Shown here piece by piece: positions 47,251 to 60,526 of a stretch of DNA of 64,000 bases. A program made the position numbers and the translations under genes. The notes under the pieces were generated by a model that was not told the DNA's origin, did not search any database, and saw only the letters and a program-made list of their open reading frames with translations. Source of the DNA: Craterostigma plantagineum (taxonomy: Eukaryota; Streptophyta; Magnoliopsida; Lamiales; Linderniaceae); NCBI GenBank assembly GCA_027422505.1, contig JAPQWV010000660.1, positions 186,001-250,000 of the forward strand, in the 5' to 3' direction. Position 1 is the stretch's first letter; the number at the start of each line of letters is the position of its first letter.

Positions 47251-50156
47251 TTATTCGGGCAAAAATGGCAGCCTATTCACACTAGTGCCTGAAGCACCAT
47301 CGCCCGACGCATATTTGAGGAAACTCGAATGGAGATTCAAGGAAGAATTTCTGACTTTCTGAGGAAGAATTTGAAGCCTGGGGTTAGATTTGGGACCCGA
47401 ATATTCGACAGCTAGCTGGTAACTCTCGACTAGCTCGACCTGTCGAGCGACAATCTCCGAGCGCCTAGGCAGAAGTTCCACAGCTTCGCCGCCAGGTATC
47501 ACTATGTACTCAATCGCAAGTCTAACTTCCTGCAATAAGAAGTAACGCAACATACGTGTCGTTATTACCATATATATAAGGTGTAATAAGAAGGAAATGT
47601 TAGCGCCTACCTCCAAGGCGTCGATTTCCTCCAAGGATGGTTTTCTTTTCGGCGCTTCGTCTTCGACCTCAATGTCGAAAGTCCCGTTAGATTGCTTTGA
47701 GATGGCGCTGAACGAATCCATGTCAAGAATCATGCGAACTGCTTTTACCATTTGTGCCATGGCGTTGAACTGCAATTTTTAACAGAAAGGGTAACTCTTT
47801 CATACAGAAATCAGCGAATCCAAGGATCTTCGTTGAAGGAGAGGAGAAAAAATGCATACCTTTATGACAAATATAGGCACCTGATGAAATTTGGCCACTC
47901 CTCGTATCCAAGGATTCTTTTTTAGTTCCAATCTAGACGCCAAAATGGCGTCTGCTAAAGCAATATCGTCTGTTATGTCTATTTTGTCCTCGAGTCCCAT
48001 TACAGATGCCACTTGTAATAAGTCAGCTTCATGTATCTGTTTTGAATTCAGTAGGCATTAATCAACAATGGAGTTGGGCATGCAGAAAAAGAACCATATT
48101 AAGTTCAAGGGAAAGCCAATAGAGAACCTTGTAGCTGTAGACATATATTGGCTTGTTCTTTCTAGTCGCAGACGCATTGGAGGCATCTTTCCCAGATTTG
48201 GAATGATAATCCTCTTCTTCCTCGTCAGATTCTAAATTAGACACTTCAATCATTGTATTCATCGCATTGCCATCTTGGACATGGTACTGTTTGTCAGTTA
48301 GTGTCGATAGGAAAAGACTATCAGCTTCTGCCTCAATCTTGCCAGATTTGAACACCTGAGATTCCCTTTCTGTTACTACCACCTTAGCTTCTTCCACGCG
48401 GCCTTCTTTGGTGGGCTGGCTTGATTTCGACGACTTATCAGTTTCTACATCTAATTTCCGCACCTCAAAGAACGGCAATTTTCCTGGATATATATACATC
48501 ACAGTATAAGCCAAGAACGGAGAATGAAAATCAATCTATGAAGAAAAACAAAATTCAAGACCAGCTAGTAATGCGTCCACGGTAGCATCCAATCTGTGAT
48601 GAACCCTACACTCGTATTTCGATACCATCTCAACCGCACAAGTAAACGTCGGCGGCCCTTTCCTTTCAAGAATAGTTTTCTGCACCTTCCTCTTCCTCGC
48701 TTCTTCGTCTCCCAAGGTAACGCTCTGCCGTTTGAGTGACGTCAGGCGTAATAAAGGGATGCTATAAGGGGTTCGCAGATAATTATTCAGGAATCCAATT
48801 CACCTCAATTCCACCAACAAGAATCTGCAAAGAGGGATTTTTAATGATGCTCTCAATGGTAGTTCCATGAGCAGTTGCGACGAGCTGAACTCCTCTTTGA
48901 GCAATGGTGCTAGCAGCTAATGCTTCGAGCTCCGTCCCAATCTCATCGATTATGATCGTCTGAGGCATGTGGTTTTCCACTGCTTCGATCATCACCTGTC
49001 CCCATAAACGTCAGCCAAGCTAATAAGACTTCAGAAGCTCAAAAAATCCAAGAACAAAAAAAGAAAATACAAAATCTCAAGAACACCGACATTGTGCTGC
49101 ATGTGAACGTTCGGCACTTGCATCCTTCTAGCACGGCCTATGCCAGAATGAGGAACATCTCCGTCGCCGCCGATTTCGTTCGACGTGTCGACGATCACCA
49201 CACGTTTCTTCTGATCGTCGGCCAAGGTCCTAGCTATTTCTCTGCAGCAGAATTATCAACTGATTTCACCACTTCAAAGCTATAAACGAATGTGTAGTAG
49301 TCTTTTCAAACTGTAAAAATGTCGTCTTTACGACAATAATACCTGATAAGCGTCGTTTTTCCTACGCCAGGAGGGCCTATGACTAATATGGAGCCTCCAC
49401 TTTCGACTAAATCGCGTATGATCTCAGCACTTCCCGAAACTGCTCGGCCCACACGGCAAGTGAGGCCTATTATCTGCAGCTTTCTGTTTCTAATCGCGCT
49501 TATGCGGTGGAGAGAATGGTCAATCCCCGAACGATTATCATCTGAGAACGCACCAACCTAAGGATCACCGTATTAAGTATGGGAAATCGAAGCTATACAA
49601 AAGTGTGAAATAATTAGATGGAGAACTCATAGTAAGCAGCATGAAGAACCTTGGATATGGCGTAATGAAGATCTTCGATCATCACTGGCTGCTCTGTGAT
49701 CTCCCAATCGCCAGATGGGAATCTTGCGAGGGGCTTTCGTCCCAAGTCCATTACAACCTCAATAAGCTCGGACATCTCCTCGTGCCTAAACAGCTCTTTT
49801 CTCATCCTCAGAGGAACTAACTCGAGGAACAAGTCCATGTCTGAAACCACCACGTCGCTCCGATGGCCGGAAGTCGACGTGGAAGGCGTGTTTGGACAAA
49901 TCGACGTGAACCCATTTCCCAGAAGCGACCAGTCCTTCGGCCGGCGGATTTCCGGGGGGCGAAACTCCGGCGCCGGCGACCTGGACGACGAAATCTTCCC
50001 TCCCCTGCGACGTGATAGGCAGACAGCGCCTGGGAAAGAACGGCGTGGTTTTCTGCATTTGTTTGGGTAGCTAAAGCGTAGGTTTTGAATCGGATGAGCT
50101 GAGCTTAGAGAACCGTGGAGATCAATCAGCACAAAGTGGGAATTCAGGGCTCTCAT
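47251..50156 (-). CDS. SPD1: Plastid Ycf45/SPD1-like P-loop ATPase with R3H-like C-terminus
   Basis: Predicted 732-aa protein. Exons 49650-50156, 49343-49557, 49091-49241, 48804-48995, 48562-48724, 48128-48483, 47860-48036, 47611-47769 and 47251-47529 join in phase. The Ser/Arg-rich N-terminus looks like a chloroplast transit peptide. The ATPase core has Walker [14 protein letters not shown] and Walker [16 protein letters not shown], then [14 protein letters not shown] charged, variable insert follows (exon 6). The last exon has [11 protein letters not shown] and SNPRLQILP, resembling an R3H single-strand nucleic-acid binding motif. Ycf45 relatives are plastid- or cyanobacterium-encoded in algae; in Arabidopsis SPD1 is needed for seedling plastid development. 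Donor of exon 3 is GTCGGT rather than a strong consensus, chosen because it preserves [11 protein letters not shown]. Confidence 0.9.
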
Positions 50157-51430
50157 TTTCTTTATCTATTACGTCGTCAGCAATCTTTATCTCCAATTCG
50201 TAATAAAATAATGTTAGGGGAGAAAAAAAAAATTGGAAAAATTTGAGATCAAACTGTACATAAAGTAGACGGTGATTGGCCGCTGCGGTGAGGCATTAAA
50301 ACGGAAGATTCCAATGGATCTCCTTCGTCATTGGACTTCAAGAACAGTCACATAAATAAATATAAATAAATCGTCACAATAAATAAAAAATTATGTTTGA
50401 AAGCAAAGTGGTGCACAGCTTCTCTGTCCACTTTGAAGATGCCACGTGGTTAGATGTTAGGAGCCACACATTTGTTTGGTTTTTCTTGCGGGACTTGTCT
50501 GCTTATTTTGACCTAAAAAGTTATGTATCTCCGATATTTTAATTTAGAAAAAAAAAATTATATTGCTTAATAGACTCAACTAATCACATTACTAGTTAGA
50601 CGAAACTTAAATGGTTTTGTCCCAACATTCATCATGTTCTAAAAGTGGACGATGGAGCAAACCTAACGTGTAGTGCAAGTTGTAACCATGTGTAGGAAAT
50701 TAGGTAGTTATGGGCCTATGGCAAACACAAGCATCGTTTTGATGAACTATGATTTACTAGTTGGGCCGAAAGTAGCCCAATTTCAGCCCAATTATCTTTA
50801 ATTTCCTCTGATTCTTCAGCACTTGCTAGATATCTACTTACTCAAAAAACCCGTCTCTTCGATCAGTGCTTGTTTACCAAAGGTTTTATTGATTTTCAAA
50901 TTTTGGTAAAGAAGGAGCTGTTTGTTGGGTCACTCAACGATGGAAATCAATGCAGAGAAGAGAGATCATCGAAAACTTGTACGCCTCCACCGATTCATGA
51001 GCACAAATGGTGGACTTTCACGGTAGATACGATGAAGGAAAAAAGATAGATAGAGAAGTAATCATACTACAATCAAACAAACAAACTGCAAAAATAGATA
51101 ACTGAGAAAGCCCTAGGCTATAGGAAAGAGACCACCCATCGGTAGTAGAATAGAAAGGACCCTAACACAACATCAAAACCTCATCAGCTCTAGTCCTAAA
51201 TATGTTTTCCCTCTCTTAACCTCTAAAACCTCGCTAGAATAACTCTCTCTCCCTCTCTCGCTATTGCCTTCTTACAACTACTATACAAACCAACCAACCA
51301 ACCAAGACAAAATCCGACGCGAAACAAAAAGCTGCAACAGAAACATAGTACTCGGAAAATCAACAACTAAGCATATGAAAAAAAAAAAAAAGATAAGCAC
51401 TCGCATAACGGGCTGGCTCGCTATATGCTA
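50157..51430. other. SPD1-like promoter and GATA gene 3' flank
   Basis: Non-coding and AT-rich. A GGGCC/GCCCA cluster near 50700-50800 is present. No gene is supported. Confidence 0.45.
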
Positions 51431-52580
51431 CTAAGTAGCCTTATACTCAGTAGCCAAACCCTCGAGCTCGGGCTCGGGCTTCTCGTAAGCGGGTCCCACA
51501 TTCCCACCATGGCCCGCCTTGTTTCTCATCTCGAGGACCCTCTTGTGGGAATTCGAATGCACCGCAGGGACGAACGTAGGGCTAGCTGCCGGGCGATACT
51601 CGGGGAATAGTCGGCCCGACTTGAAGCGGACCCCACAAGCATTGCACAGCGTCTTCGGGCCCATGGGCCCGGCCCTCCACTGAGGAGTCTTCGTTATCTC
51701 GCAGTGCAGGCATTTTCGAGCGGCCGGCGCCAGCGGAGGACAGTCATGAGCCCCCTCGCCGCGGTGCCCACTGCTCTTCTTTCTCTTCTTCTTCGATTCC
51801 CTCGACGACGAAGACTCCACCAAAGGGGCTGTTGTCGTGGGCGGTGCGGTCATTGGGGCCCGCGGGCTGAAAGCGGGCGGGCGGGGTCGCTTGCTCCGAG
51901 CCCGTTGGGTACCACATGGAGTAGGTGGTTGCTGGGCAGTTTTGGCTATGGAGGATGATGAGTTGCCACTGCTATTGCTGCTGCTACTGCTTTCTAGGAC
52001 GGAGATTGGGCTTGATGTCTGAAAATTGTTGTTAACTTTAGGATCTTTCTTTCCCAGGCAAGGGATTTCGTCCTTATGGTGGTCTGCGAACGAGTCCTCG
52101 ACGAAGGTCGAGAGCCACTCTAGCTGTGCGATTTCTTCGTACTGTTGACAGAGAACGAGAGATGAAATCAGTCGAAAATCGCATTAAAAACAACGGATGG
52201 ATCACAATGCAAATAAACGAAAAGAAAGATTGGCGTGGTTGATTTAATGGAGCGGTGAGGCGACAAAAACATTACATCACTCAGCCGAATTTTAATGCGG
52301 AAACTTCAATGGATTTTTTATCGGAGGAGAAGCGAAAGCTCACCGGGACGGAGAGCTCAGCCGAGATGTCGTCGGAGGCTGAGCTGTTGGCAGCGAAGAT
52401 GGCGTTTGGGTTCTGTAATTCGCCGGTCGTCCACACGCTCGGAGCGTCGTTTGCGGAATTGACCAAATTGCCCCCGACGTTGATGTCTAGGCAATCGCTG
52501 TCGGCCGGAAATTCGATCAAGTCGTCGATTTGGTCGAAGAAGCTTGAGCAGTCGATGTCGTCTATGGAGTTTGGCCCCAT
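51431..52580 (-). CDS. Subfamily A GATA zinc-finger transcription factor
   Basis: Predicted 315-aa nuclear factor from exons 52344-52580 and 51431-52141, joined in phase. The N-terminus is acidic ([20 protein letters not shown]), followed by [16 protein letters not shown], a Ser-rich tract, the conserved RARSKRPRP basic block, then one type IV finger with C-X2-C-X18-C-X2-C spacing: [33 protein letters not shown]. The post-finger segment [20 protein letters not shown] is typical of subfamily A (GATA1-14 in Arabidopsis), which bind WGATAR motifs and act in growth, light and vascular programmes. An acceptor just upstream of the ATG (52596) and a donor near 53071 suggest a 5' UTR intron of about 475 bp. 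Exact orthologue not assigned. Confidence 0.93.
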
Positions 52581-55500
52581 CACCACTTTCTCTAGCTGAG
52601 GAGATGCAAAAATGGTTTTTAAGTTTAAGCAAATGTGGATGAGGGCTTAAAACATGAATACAAGGAATACTTCGTAGAAATGGCAAAAAGACTGCAGATA
52701 ATCCTTCTTTCATAGAGTGATAGAACCACCATTTGCAGAAGAGGTGAGAAGAATGGCTACAAAAGATTCAAACTTTCATACTATTTTCCCCTCAACAAAG
52801 ACGAGGGAATCCATTCTTCATTACGGATGAAGACCCAGGATACAATTATTGTTACTTTCCTCAAAAGAACACTGCATTTGAACACTGCATTTGTTATCAC
52901 AATCACCAACAGCTTCGTTCATCCACAGTTGAAAAACAAATTAACGAAGGAGAAAAGGCCAACAATTGTCTGAGAAATATTTTACTATGGTAAACCCCAT
53001 GAAACAGGTAATAACGAAGCTGATAGCAAAATCAAGGTGGAGGTAAAAGCGTCGAGGCAAAAACCCAAACCTGAGTCGTCTCTTCAGCAAGGATGGTGAA
53101 GAGAGAGAAAGGTTCAGCTCAGTTTTGTGTTCTTTTGGGCAGCGTTCTTTTATGCAGAGTAAAACGCCATGGGAATACGTGAAGTGAGGATTTTGAGTGA
53201 ATATGAAGAGAAGACGAGTGAGAGAGAAAGAGAAAAAAGAAAAGCTAAGGGCTAATTAATAAATAAAAAATGAAGAGAGAAAAAAAAAAAGGTAGGTGAA
53301 ACCTCTTGCTTCAATTTCATTGCTCTCTCTCTCACCTTCTTCACTACTGTTCTGTCGTGATGTTTAAGTCTTCTTCAATTCACACAGGTCCCACGCCACT
53401 CACCACCGCTCTCAACCTTTTCAAATCATTTCATTTAATTTAATATGTACGTATGTTAAATATATATGTTGTATTGTATACATTAAGACATACTCATCAC
53501 TGTACTTGAGTATATCATACGTACCTAGATCGGAAAAAAAAATGTCACGGATACTACAAGACATGGATATTTATCACAACGAAGCAAATATTATTAGTTA
53601 TGGTTCCGACATATTATGACGGTGGTTGTTATATATAAGGAAAGTTTTATGAGAATTCTTGTAAATATGTGGAAATGGATTAATGTTTCATTTATATTTG
53701 CATGTGACTTGTGCTACGTAACAGGGAGTTGATCGTGTCCCGATATGTATGTATATTTTGTGGTATTATATCAACATCATATAAATGTAAAGATACGCGG
53801 TTTCACAGTATATATAGAATGCAATAAAATTTGAAATTCAAAACGCTTTGTATGGGCTTGGATGTATGCAAATTCAAAAATAAAATGAGCTCCAAATTGA
53901 GTCGTTAAGCTTAGGTTTTCTATTCGAAATTTTAAATATATTTTCTATAATTTTCAAATGACGATCTCTTAAAGTGGGTATTAGTTGAAACTGACTGAGC
54001 ATTATATATTTAATTAACAAGGAAACATAAGCTAATTGAAGTGACACCACAGCTGTAATTAAGCTATATAATAAAAATTAAACCAACATTGATATCTTAC
54101 CGTAAAACGTTTAATATCACTATTATTTTTAGATCCTGGGGACGGGAATTAATAACTAGAAAAGTAAACTTCTCGCATGACATATATAGAGTTGACTATT
54201 ATATGAATCCGATAAAACTCTGTACTTTTTTTCAATTGTCGCCAGCATAGTGATATTGCCAGAGAACCTTATTGAGATTACAACAGTTAACAATATATTG
54301 GAATTGATCGAATCCCTTCTTACAGGTTTTAAAGGGAATCCAAAAAAAAAAAAAAAACCATAAAGGAAATATTTCGTTCATATAAATATATTCGGAAAGC
54401 GCTCATCGAAGTAGATATTATTAAAGCAGAAGATAATCATGATTTGCCACACATTTCACACGTACCTTTCCTTCAAAGATACTAAAACGAAAAAAAAATA
54501 TAGTCAGCCATAAACATGTATGTATGTATATACTCTAACTACTTTATAAGTTAAATAAAAATCATAAGCTAACACGCGTTACGTTGTAACAATCGTGCTA
54601 CGAACATTTCATAGCTGTAAGTAAATATGATTATCTTCATTCATCGATGCTTGACTTAGTAACTTTTTTTTTTTTTTTTAATTTTAATATTTCTTGTTAA
54701 AGGCCATCTCGTCACATGTAAGATGGAACATCAATGAGTCTGGGAGCACCAAGACATGTTTCCCATACAAGATTGGTGAGCATTACTGAGCTCCTATCGT
54801 GTATTTTTGTGAGGTATTTCATTAATTATAGTAAACAATAATATATTTTAAGGTAAAATTGGGAAATAACTTCTTAATAGAAATTTGCATTTTACATTGG
54901 TGCCCCTTTGAACTAAGGAAGCTCATATTGCGGCGGAAGGCGTGGATACATGTAAGACTCCACATGGGACCCACGGAAGTTATGGAGTCGGTAAGATCTG
55001 AACCGTTGAAATCTCCACCCGTTTGATCCGACGGTCAGATTTCGAGGAGCCCACTAGAGAGCAAAACGACTAGCGTCACGTGACGACTTTATTTTGGGAT
55101 CTGTGCCTGACATATTCGTACGTTTTTATTTCATTATCTTCCTTCATTATTTATTTAAATTTTGAGAGGTTTAAATTAAGCTATGTTGCTAAGGTTGTCT
55201 TGTCTCCGATTAGTAAAACAAAAAAAAACACCAAAATATACCATGGCGAATCTTACCATATGCGTCGAACTTCGGACTAACAAAAAATACGTCAAATTGG
55301 TTATATGTAGAAAAAGAGTATTTATTTGGTTCTACGAGTTATAAATTAAAATTGATGTATGTCTACAATGATTTGACAAGTTGAATACCAAACTTCAAAA
55401 TAACGAACTCAGGCAATTATTGCTTGATTTACTCATCCGATCACTAGAAACGCCATATACTTTGCTCTATTTATGGACCATATAAAATTAAAATTAAAGT

Positions 55501-55584
55501 TGAATATAATGGATCATATAGAAAATGATGAGCGAGTCCTCACGATCATCAATTGGTGAGGTTGAAGTGTCAAGATCATGGCTT
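52581..55584. other. GATA 5' UTR/intron, promoter and gene-poor AT-rich DNA
   Basis: The first ~600 bp hold the inferred GATA 5' UTR with its intron and CT/GA-rich promoter sequence (53200-53330). Beyond that the sequence is AT-rich with homopolymer runs and no recognised gene or element. Confidence 0.5.
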
Positions 55585-55592
55585 GCCAAGAC

Positions 55593-56548
55593 TAGGGGTG
55601 TTCATCGGCCGGTTCGGTCCGGTTTTGTAAAAATTCGGTTCGGTTTTTTCGGTTTCGGTTTTACATAGTCTTAATCCGATATCCGAACCGTTTTAGTTTG
55701 GTTCGGTTCGGTTTTTTCACTATTCGGTTCGGTTTTTTGGTTCGGTTTTTTCGGTTAAGAATTTTAATTAAAAATACTGTGAGTTGAAAAGTTGTGGTTA
55801 TTAAATAACAAAGAAAGATCTGTAGAATGTGACATGTAGCAAGAGCAATTTTACAGTTCTGAAAGAAGCAAACATTAATATGAAAATGGAATAAATTCTA
55901 AACAAAACAGAAAAACTTGTCTGAAAATGGTACAAAACATTCATCGGCATAAGTTGAACCACAATATTTGCACTTAGCATAAATAACAAAGAAAGATCTG
56001 TAGAATGTGACATGTAGCAAGAGCAATTTTACAGTTCTGAAAGAAGCAAACATTAATATGAAAATGGAATAAATTCTAAACAAAACAGAAAAACTTGTCT
56101 GAAAATGGTACAAAACATTCATCGGCATAAGTTGAACCACAATATTTGCACTTAGCTGTAGTCGATTGATTTTGCCTAAAATTAGGTTACTATGTTTTTT
56201 TTTTTACGTTTGGGCTTGGGGTCATGATGATTTCTTATTCTATTTAAATTTAATTGAATTGTTTGGGCTCTAGTTTAACTTCAAGTGGGCTATATCTTTA
56301 ATATCTTTGGGTTTTATTTAAAACCTACTAATATCATTGGCCCATTACACGGTAAATAATATATATAATTCGGTTTTCGGTTATTTCGGTTATTTTTTTA
56401 TGAAAACCGAAAACCGAACCGAAAAACCGAATTTTACTAAATCCTAAACCGAAACCGGCCGAAAAAACCGAATTAACCGAACCGAAAAAACCGAAAATTT
56501 CGGTTCGGCCGGTTTTTTTCGGTTTTATCCGAAATTTGAACACCCCTA
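55593..56548. mobile_element. Non-autonomous hAT element with GGTTCGG subterminal repeats, 956 bp
   Basis: TAGGGGTGTTCA at the left is mirrored by TTGAACACCCCTA at the right, flanked by the 8-bp direct repeat GCCAAGAC (55585-55592 and 56549-56556). Eight-bp duplications and TAGGGGTG termini indicate the hAT superfamily. The subterminal zones are packed with CGGTTCGGTTTT motifs. The middle contains a 178-bp tandem duplication whose minus strand encodes KCKYCGSTYADE, resembling a BED zinc-finger relic. No transposase is present. Confidence 0.88.
55803..56155. repeat. 178-bp tandem duplication inside the hAT element
   Basis: Copy 1 (55803-55980) and copy 2 (55981-56155) are essentially identical by eye, so the duplication is recent relative to the element or has been homogenised. 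Confidence 0.93.
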
Positions 56549-56909
56549 GCCAAGACTCTTTTTTCTTGGCTGTAAATCACGTGCACACCTAATTAGGTTT
56601 AGCTTTTTATTTATTTCATTTGCAAATTTTAAACAAATCAAATTCACGGACCTTTTAACCTAAGTGTCATTAGTTAATATGCCGACAAAAAGCTATTATC
56701 TTCAAGGTTCTCTTGCACGTATCTTTCAAACTAAATAGTGTCACTTAAACTGCCCTTAAATCATGTTTGTTATTTATAATTTAAATGTTTGTTAATTATT
56801 CTAATTTGATATGGACATACATATCTCGTTTTCAACACATTAATCAATATGGAATCGGGCTTTATGCGATATGCGATTTGTCTATGTCTAGGATTTGCTA
56901 ACCTACATA

Positions 56910-57145
56910 CTCCCTCTGTTCCGAAAAGAAAGTTGTTCTACATATCTTTTCTTGTTTTCAAAAGCAAGTCGTTTTGGTATTTAGAAAAATATATGAGTAA
57001 ATTTCCAAAATTGCCTCCATATTAAATAACAAAACAAGGTTCAATACATGACAGATAATTAATGAGGGGTATAAAAGATATTTGAACACATGTCTTAATA
57101 TGTGTGAAAAATTCTGAAAAGACTTTCTTTTTAGAACAGAGGGAG
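56910..57145. mobile_element. Stowaway-like MITE, 236 bp
   Basis: CTCCCTCTGTTCCGAAAAG at the left and TTAGAACAGAGGGAG at the right are inverted, flanked by TA on both sides (56908-56909 and 57146-57147). It has no coding capacity. Its internal sequence differs from the copy at 4.6 kb, so it belongs to another subfamily. Confidence 0.9.
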
Positions 57146-57147
57146 TA

Positions 57148-59497
57148 TATATTTTAAGGAATTTCTAACGATGTTATTTTCATAAATTTATTGCATGCAC
57201 ATGGCGCGGTTTTCTCTGATGTGCTTTGATGTTGCTCATATTAATTTGCTTCTCCCAAATCGTAAGCGGAAAAAAAATTTAAATTTTCTTTTCATAGTAT
57301 GTCCTTGTCATTTCCACCTCAATTCAATATGCACTTCGGTTGGGAATATATACTAACAAATTCATTCCGTAATTTGTGCGAACGTTTGTAGAATTTTTGT
57401 GCAATTTACTGATTATGACAAACGCGTAACTAGAGAGGCTAAGCGTTAAGCGTTCATTATGCAACAGTTGACGATTGATGAGAATTATATCGAGATATTC
57501 GAATTGTTGATTTAATAAATCACTCATTAGTCATTATATTGTATTCATGAGTTCGTGTATTTGGATTTAATAAAATGTCACACATCAGAATAAATATATA
57601 TATATATTGTTATATTGGCCAGTGGGCTCCATTACACGCTCACCACCCCAATAAATATATCAAACCGGTGAGCAGCTGGCGTGTCGGTGCCGACACGGTA
57701 TCAGGCAGCAACGGTAACAGGTAGCATTATATAGGTTGTCAAATCTCAACGGGCAATAGCCGGTCAACTTCACGGGCATATTTCACGGCGTCGGTGACTG
57801 TAGTAAATAATTTTTTAATCAAGTACGGTAACGCCAACGGGTTTCCCGTTGATTTTCTTTCCCATATGTGAGAGTATTAACTGAATATCATAAGGGTAAA
57901 AGGTGAAAGCTGAGAATAAAAAAACTCAAGAAGCTGGATTTTCGATTATTATATGTAGGTGTAATTACGTATGAGTCCCAAAAACATGTTTTAAGTTAGG
58001 TTTCAGGACCTGTCAGAAATGGTTGAGGACCCGATTTGTATGAAATTTAGAGATAAGAACCCGACGTTATACACTGTATATAAACTGATATCGGACGATG
58101 GTTTTGTGTTATTTCAGAGCACATAAGTGGTGCTGCATAACAAGGAAGTTGTAATGCAAAACAATAAAGTGGTATTGCAGAATGATGAATTGGTATTGCA
58201 GGACCATGAAGTGGTACTACAGGACCATGAAGTGGTACTACAGTCCACGAAGTGTTACTACATGTCCATGAAGTGGTACTCAAAATAAGTGTATTGGGTC
58301 CTTAACCCTAAAAATTTTCTGACATGATCCTTAAATCTAAATGAAACTAAGTGTGGTACTGAACTTTAAAAGTCCCTTATATGTATTACTTTTTATATAT
58401 ATGATATTATTGATAGAATTACTTCACAATATAGCGGATGTAGCATTTTTTTCGACGAGTAAATTAACATAGTACAGACACAAGACAAAGTGGTAAAATA
58501 TTTTTTAAGTGCAATTATTTTCGAACCTTACGGACATTCATGATCGGAGGATGAGCTGGTTCGCGAAACATGTAAGGAGAAAATCATGTGATCGTGCCGC
58601 GTAATTATTCCATATTATATGAACTGAAAAATTGAAAGTATTTCAAATTACTATGTGGTGAAAGCGAAATTCATCTCATGAAAATTTTAAAAGCTGAGTC
58701 AAGACTTGAAAGGGGCATTAATGGAAAATCATGTGATCCCTCTCGTTTCCCATGCAATGAAGATTCAAAGTAGCGTAATTTATGCGGCGGGTGGATCAGT
58801 GAAATTGCACCCCATACTATTATTTTCTTTTAATATAATTGTTCAAAAAACACATATAATATGCTTAAGAACTTGATATATAGAAATTGCTAAAGTCATT
58901 ACATAGCCCATACTTGATCTATCACCTTCGGAAATATAATAAAAAATAAAGCCCATTACACAACAGTGTTATGGGCTGGGCTAACCAAATATTTACTTGC
59001 TCGATATGAATTTGATGGGTTTTATTTTTTTTGGCATTTTTTCCAACATTAGGTTATTCGTGGACCAAAGGGTGGAAATTTTGATATGGATGATGATCTT
59101 TTTTTTTTTCCGAAATATGGATGATGATCCACACGTTTATTATTTATTTATTTTATCTTCAATGAACGATCGAGATAACCACATTATCATGATTATCTTC
59201 AGTATATTGGGAACTAAGGGTGAGTTCAAATCGAAAGTAATGTATGGAGATTGCTTAATCAATCATCGACTGAAGCATCAAATCAAGCAAGAGTAAGTCT
59301 TCATGGTTTCTTCTTGAATCAATAGTTCAAGAACACACACGACTGACTAGTCTATCCTTCAAGCAAAGCAGCAAAGCAAAACCATGATGATAAAGAACAG
59401 AGCATCGATAATAAAACCATCATCTTCAACCACACATTCATCAAGTCAAGATTTTTAACGCAAGAAAACATGACAAGATCAGAAGAAAAAAAGTACT
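57148..59497. other. Gene-poor region with a possible degenerate TIR element
   Basis: No gene is recognised. The block at about 57968-58390 has loosely inverted edges (TAATTACGTATGAGTCCC against the reverse complement of GGGAC-type sequence at the right) and may be an old non-autonomous DNA element; no target duplication was found. It includes the minisatellite at 58180-58280. Confidence 0.4.
58180..58280. repeat. Minisatellite, ~21-bp unit, four to five copies
   Basis: The unit GGACCATGAAGTGGTACTACA repeats in tandem with a few substitutions and indels. Confidence 0.85.
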
Positions 59498-60526
<1,029 letters not shown>

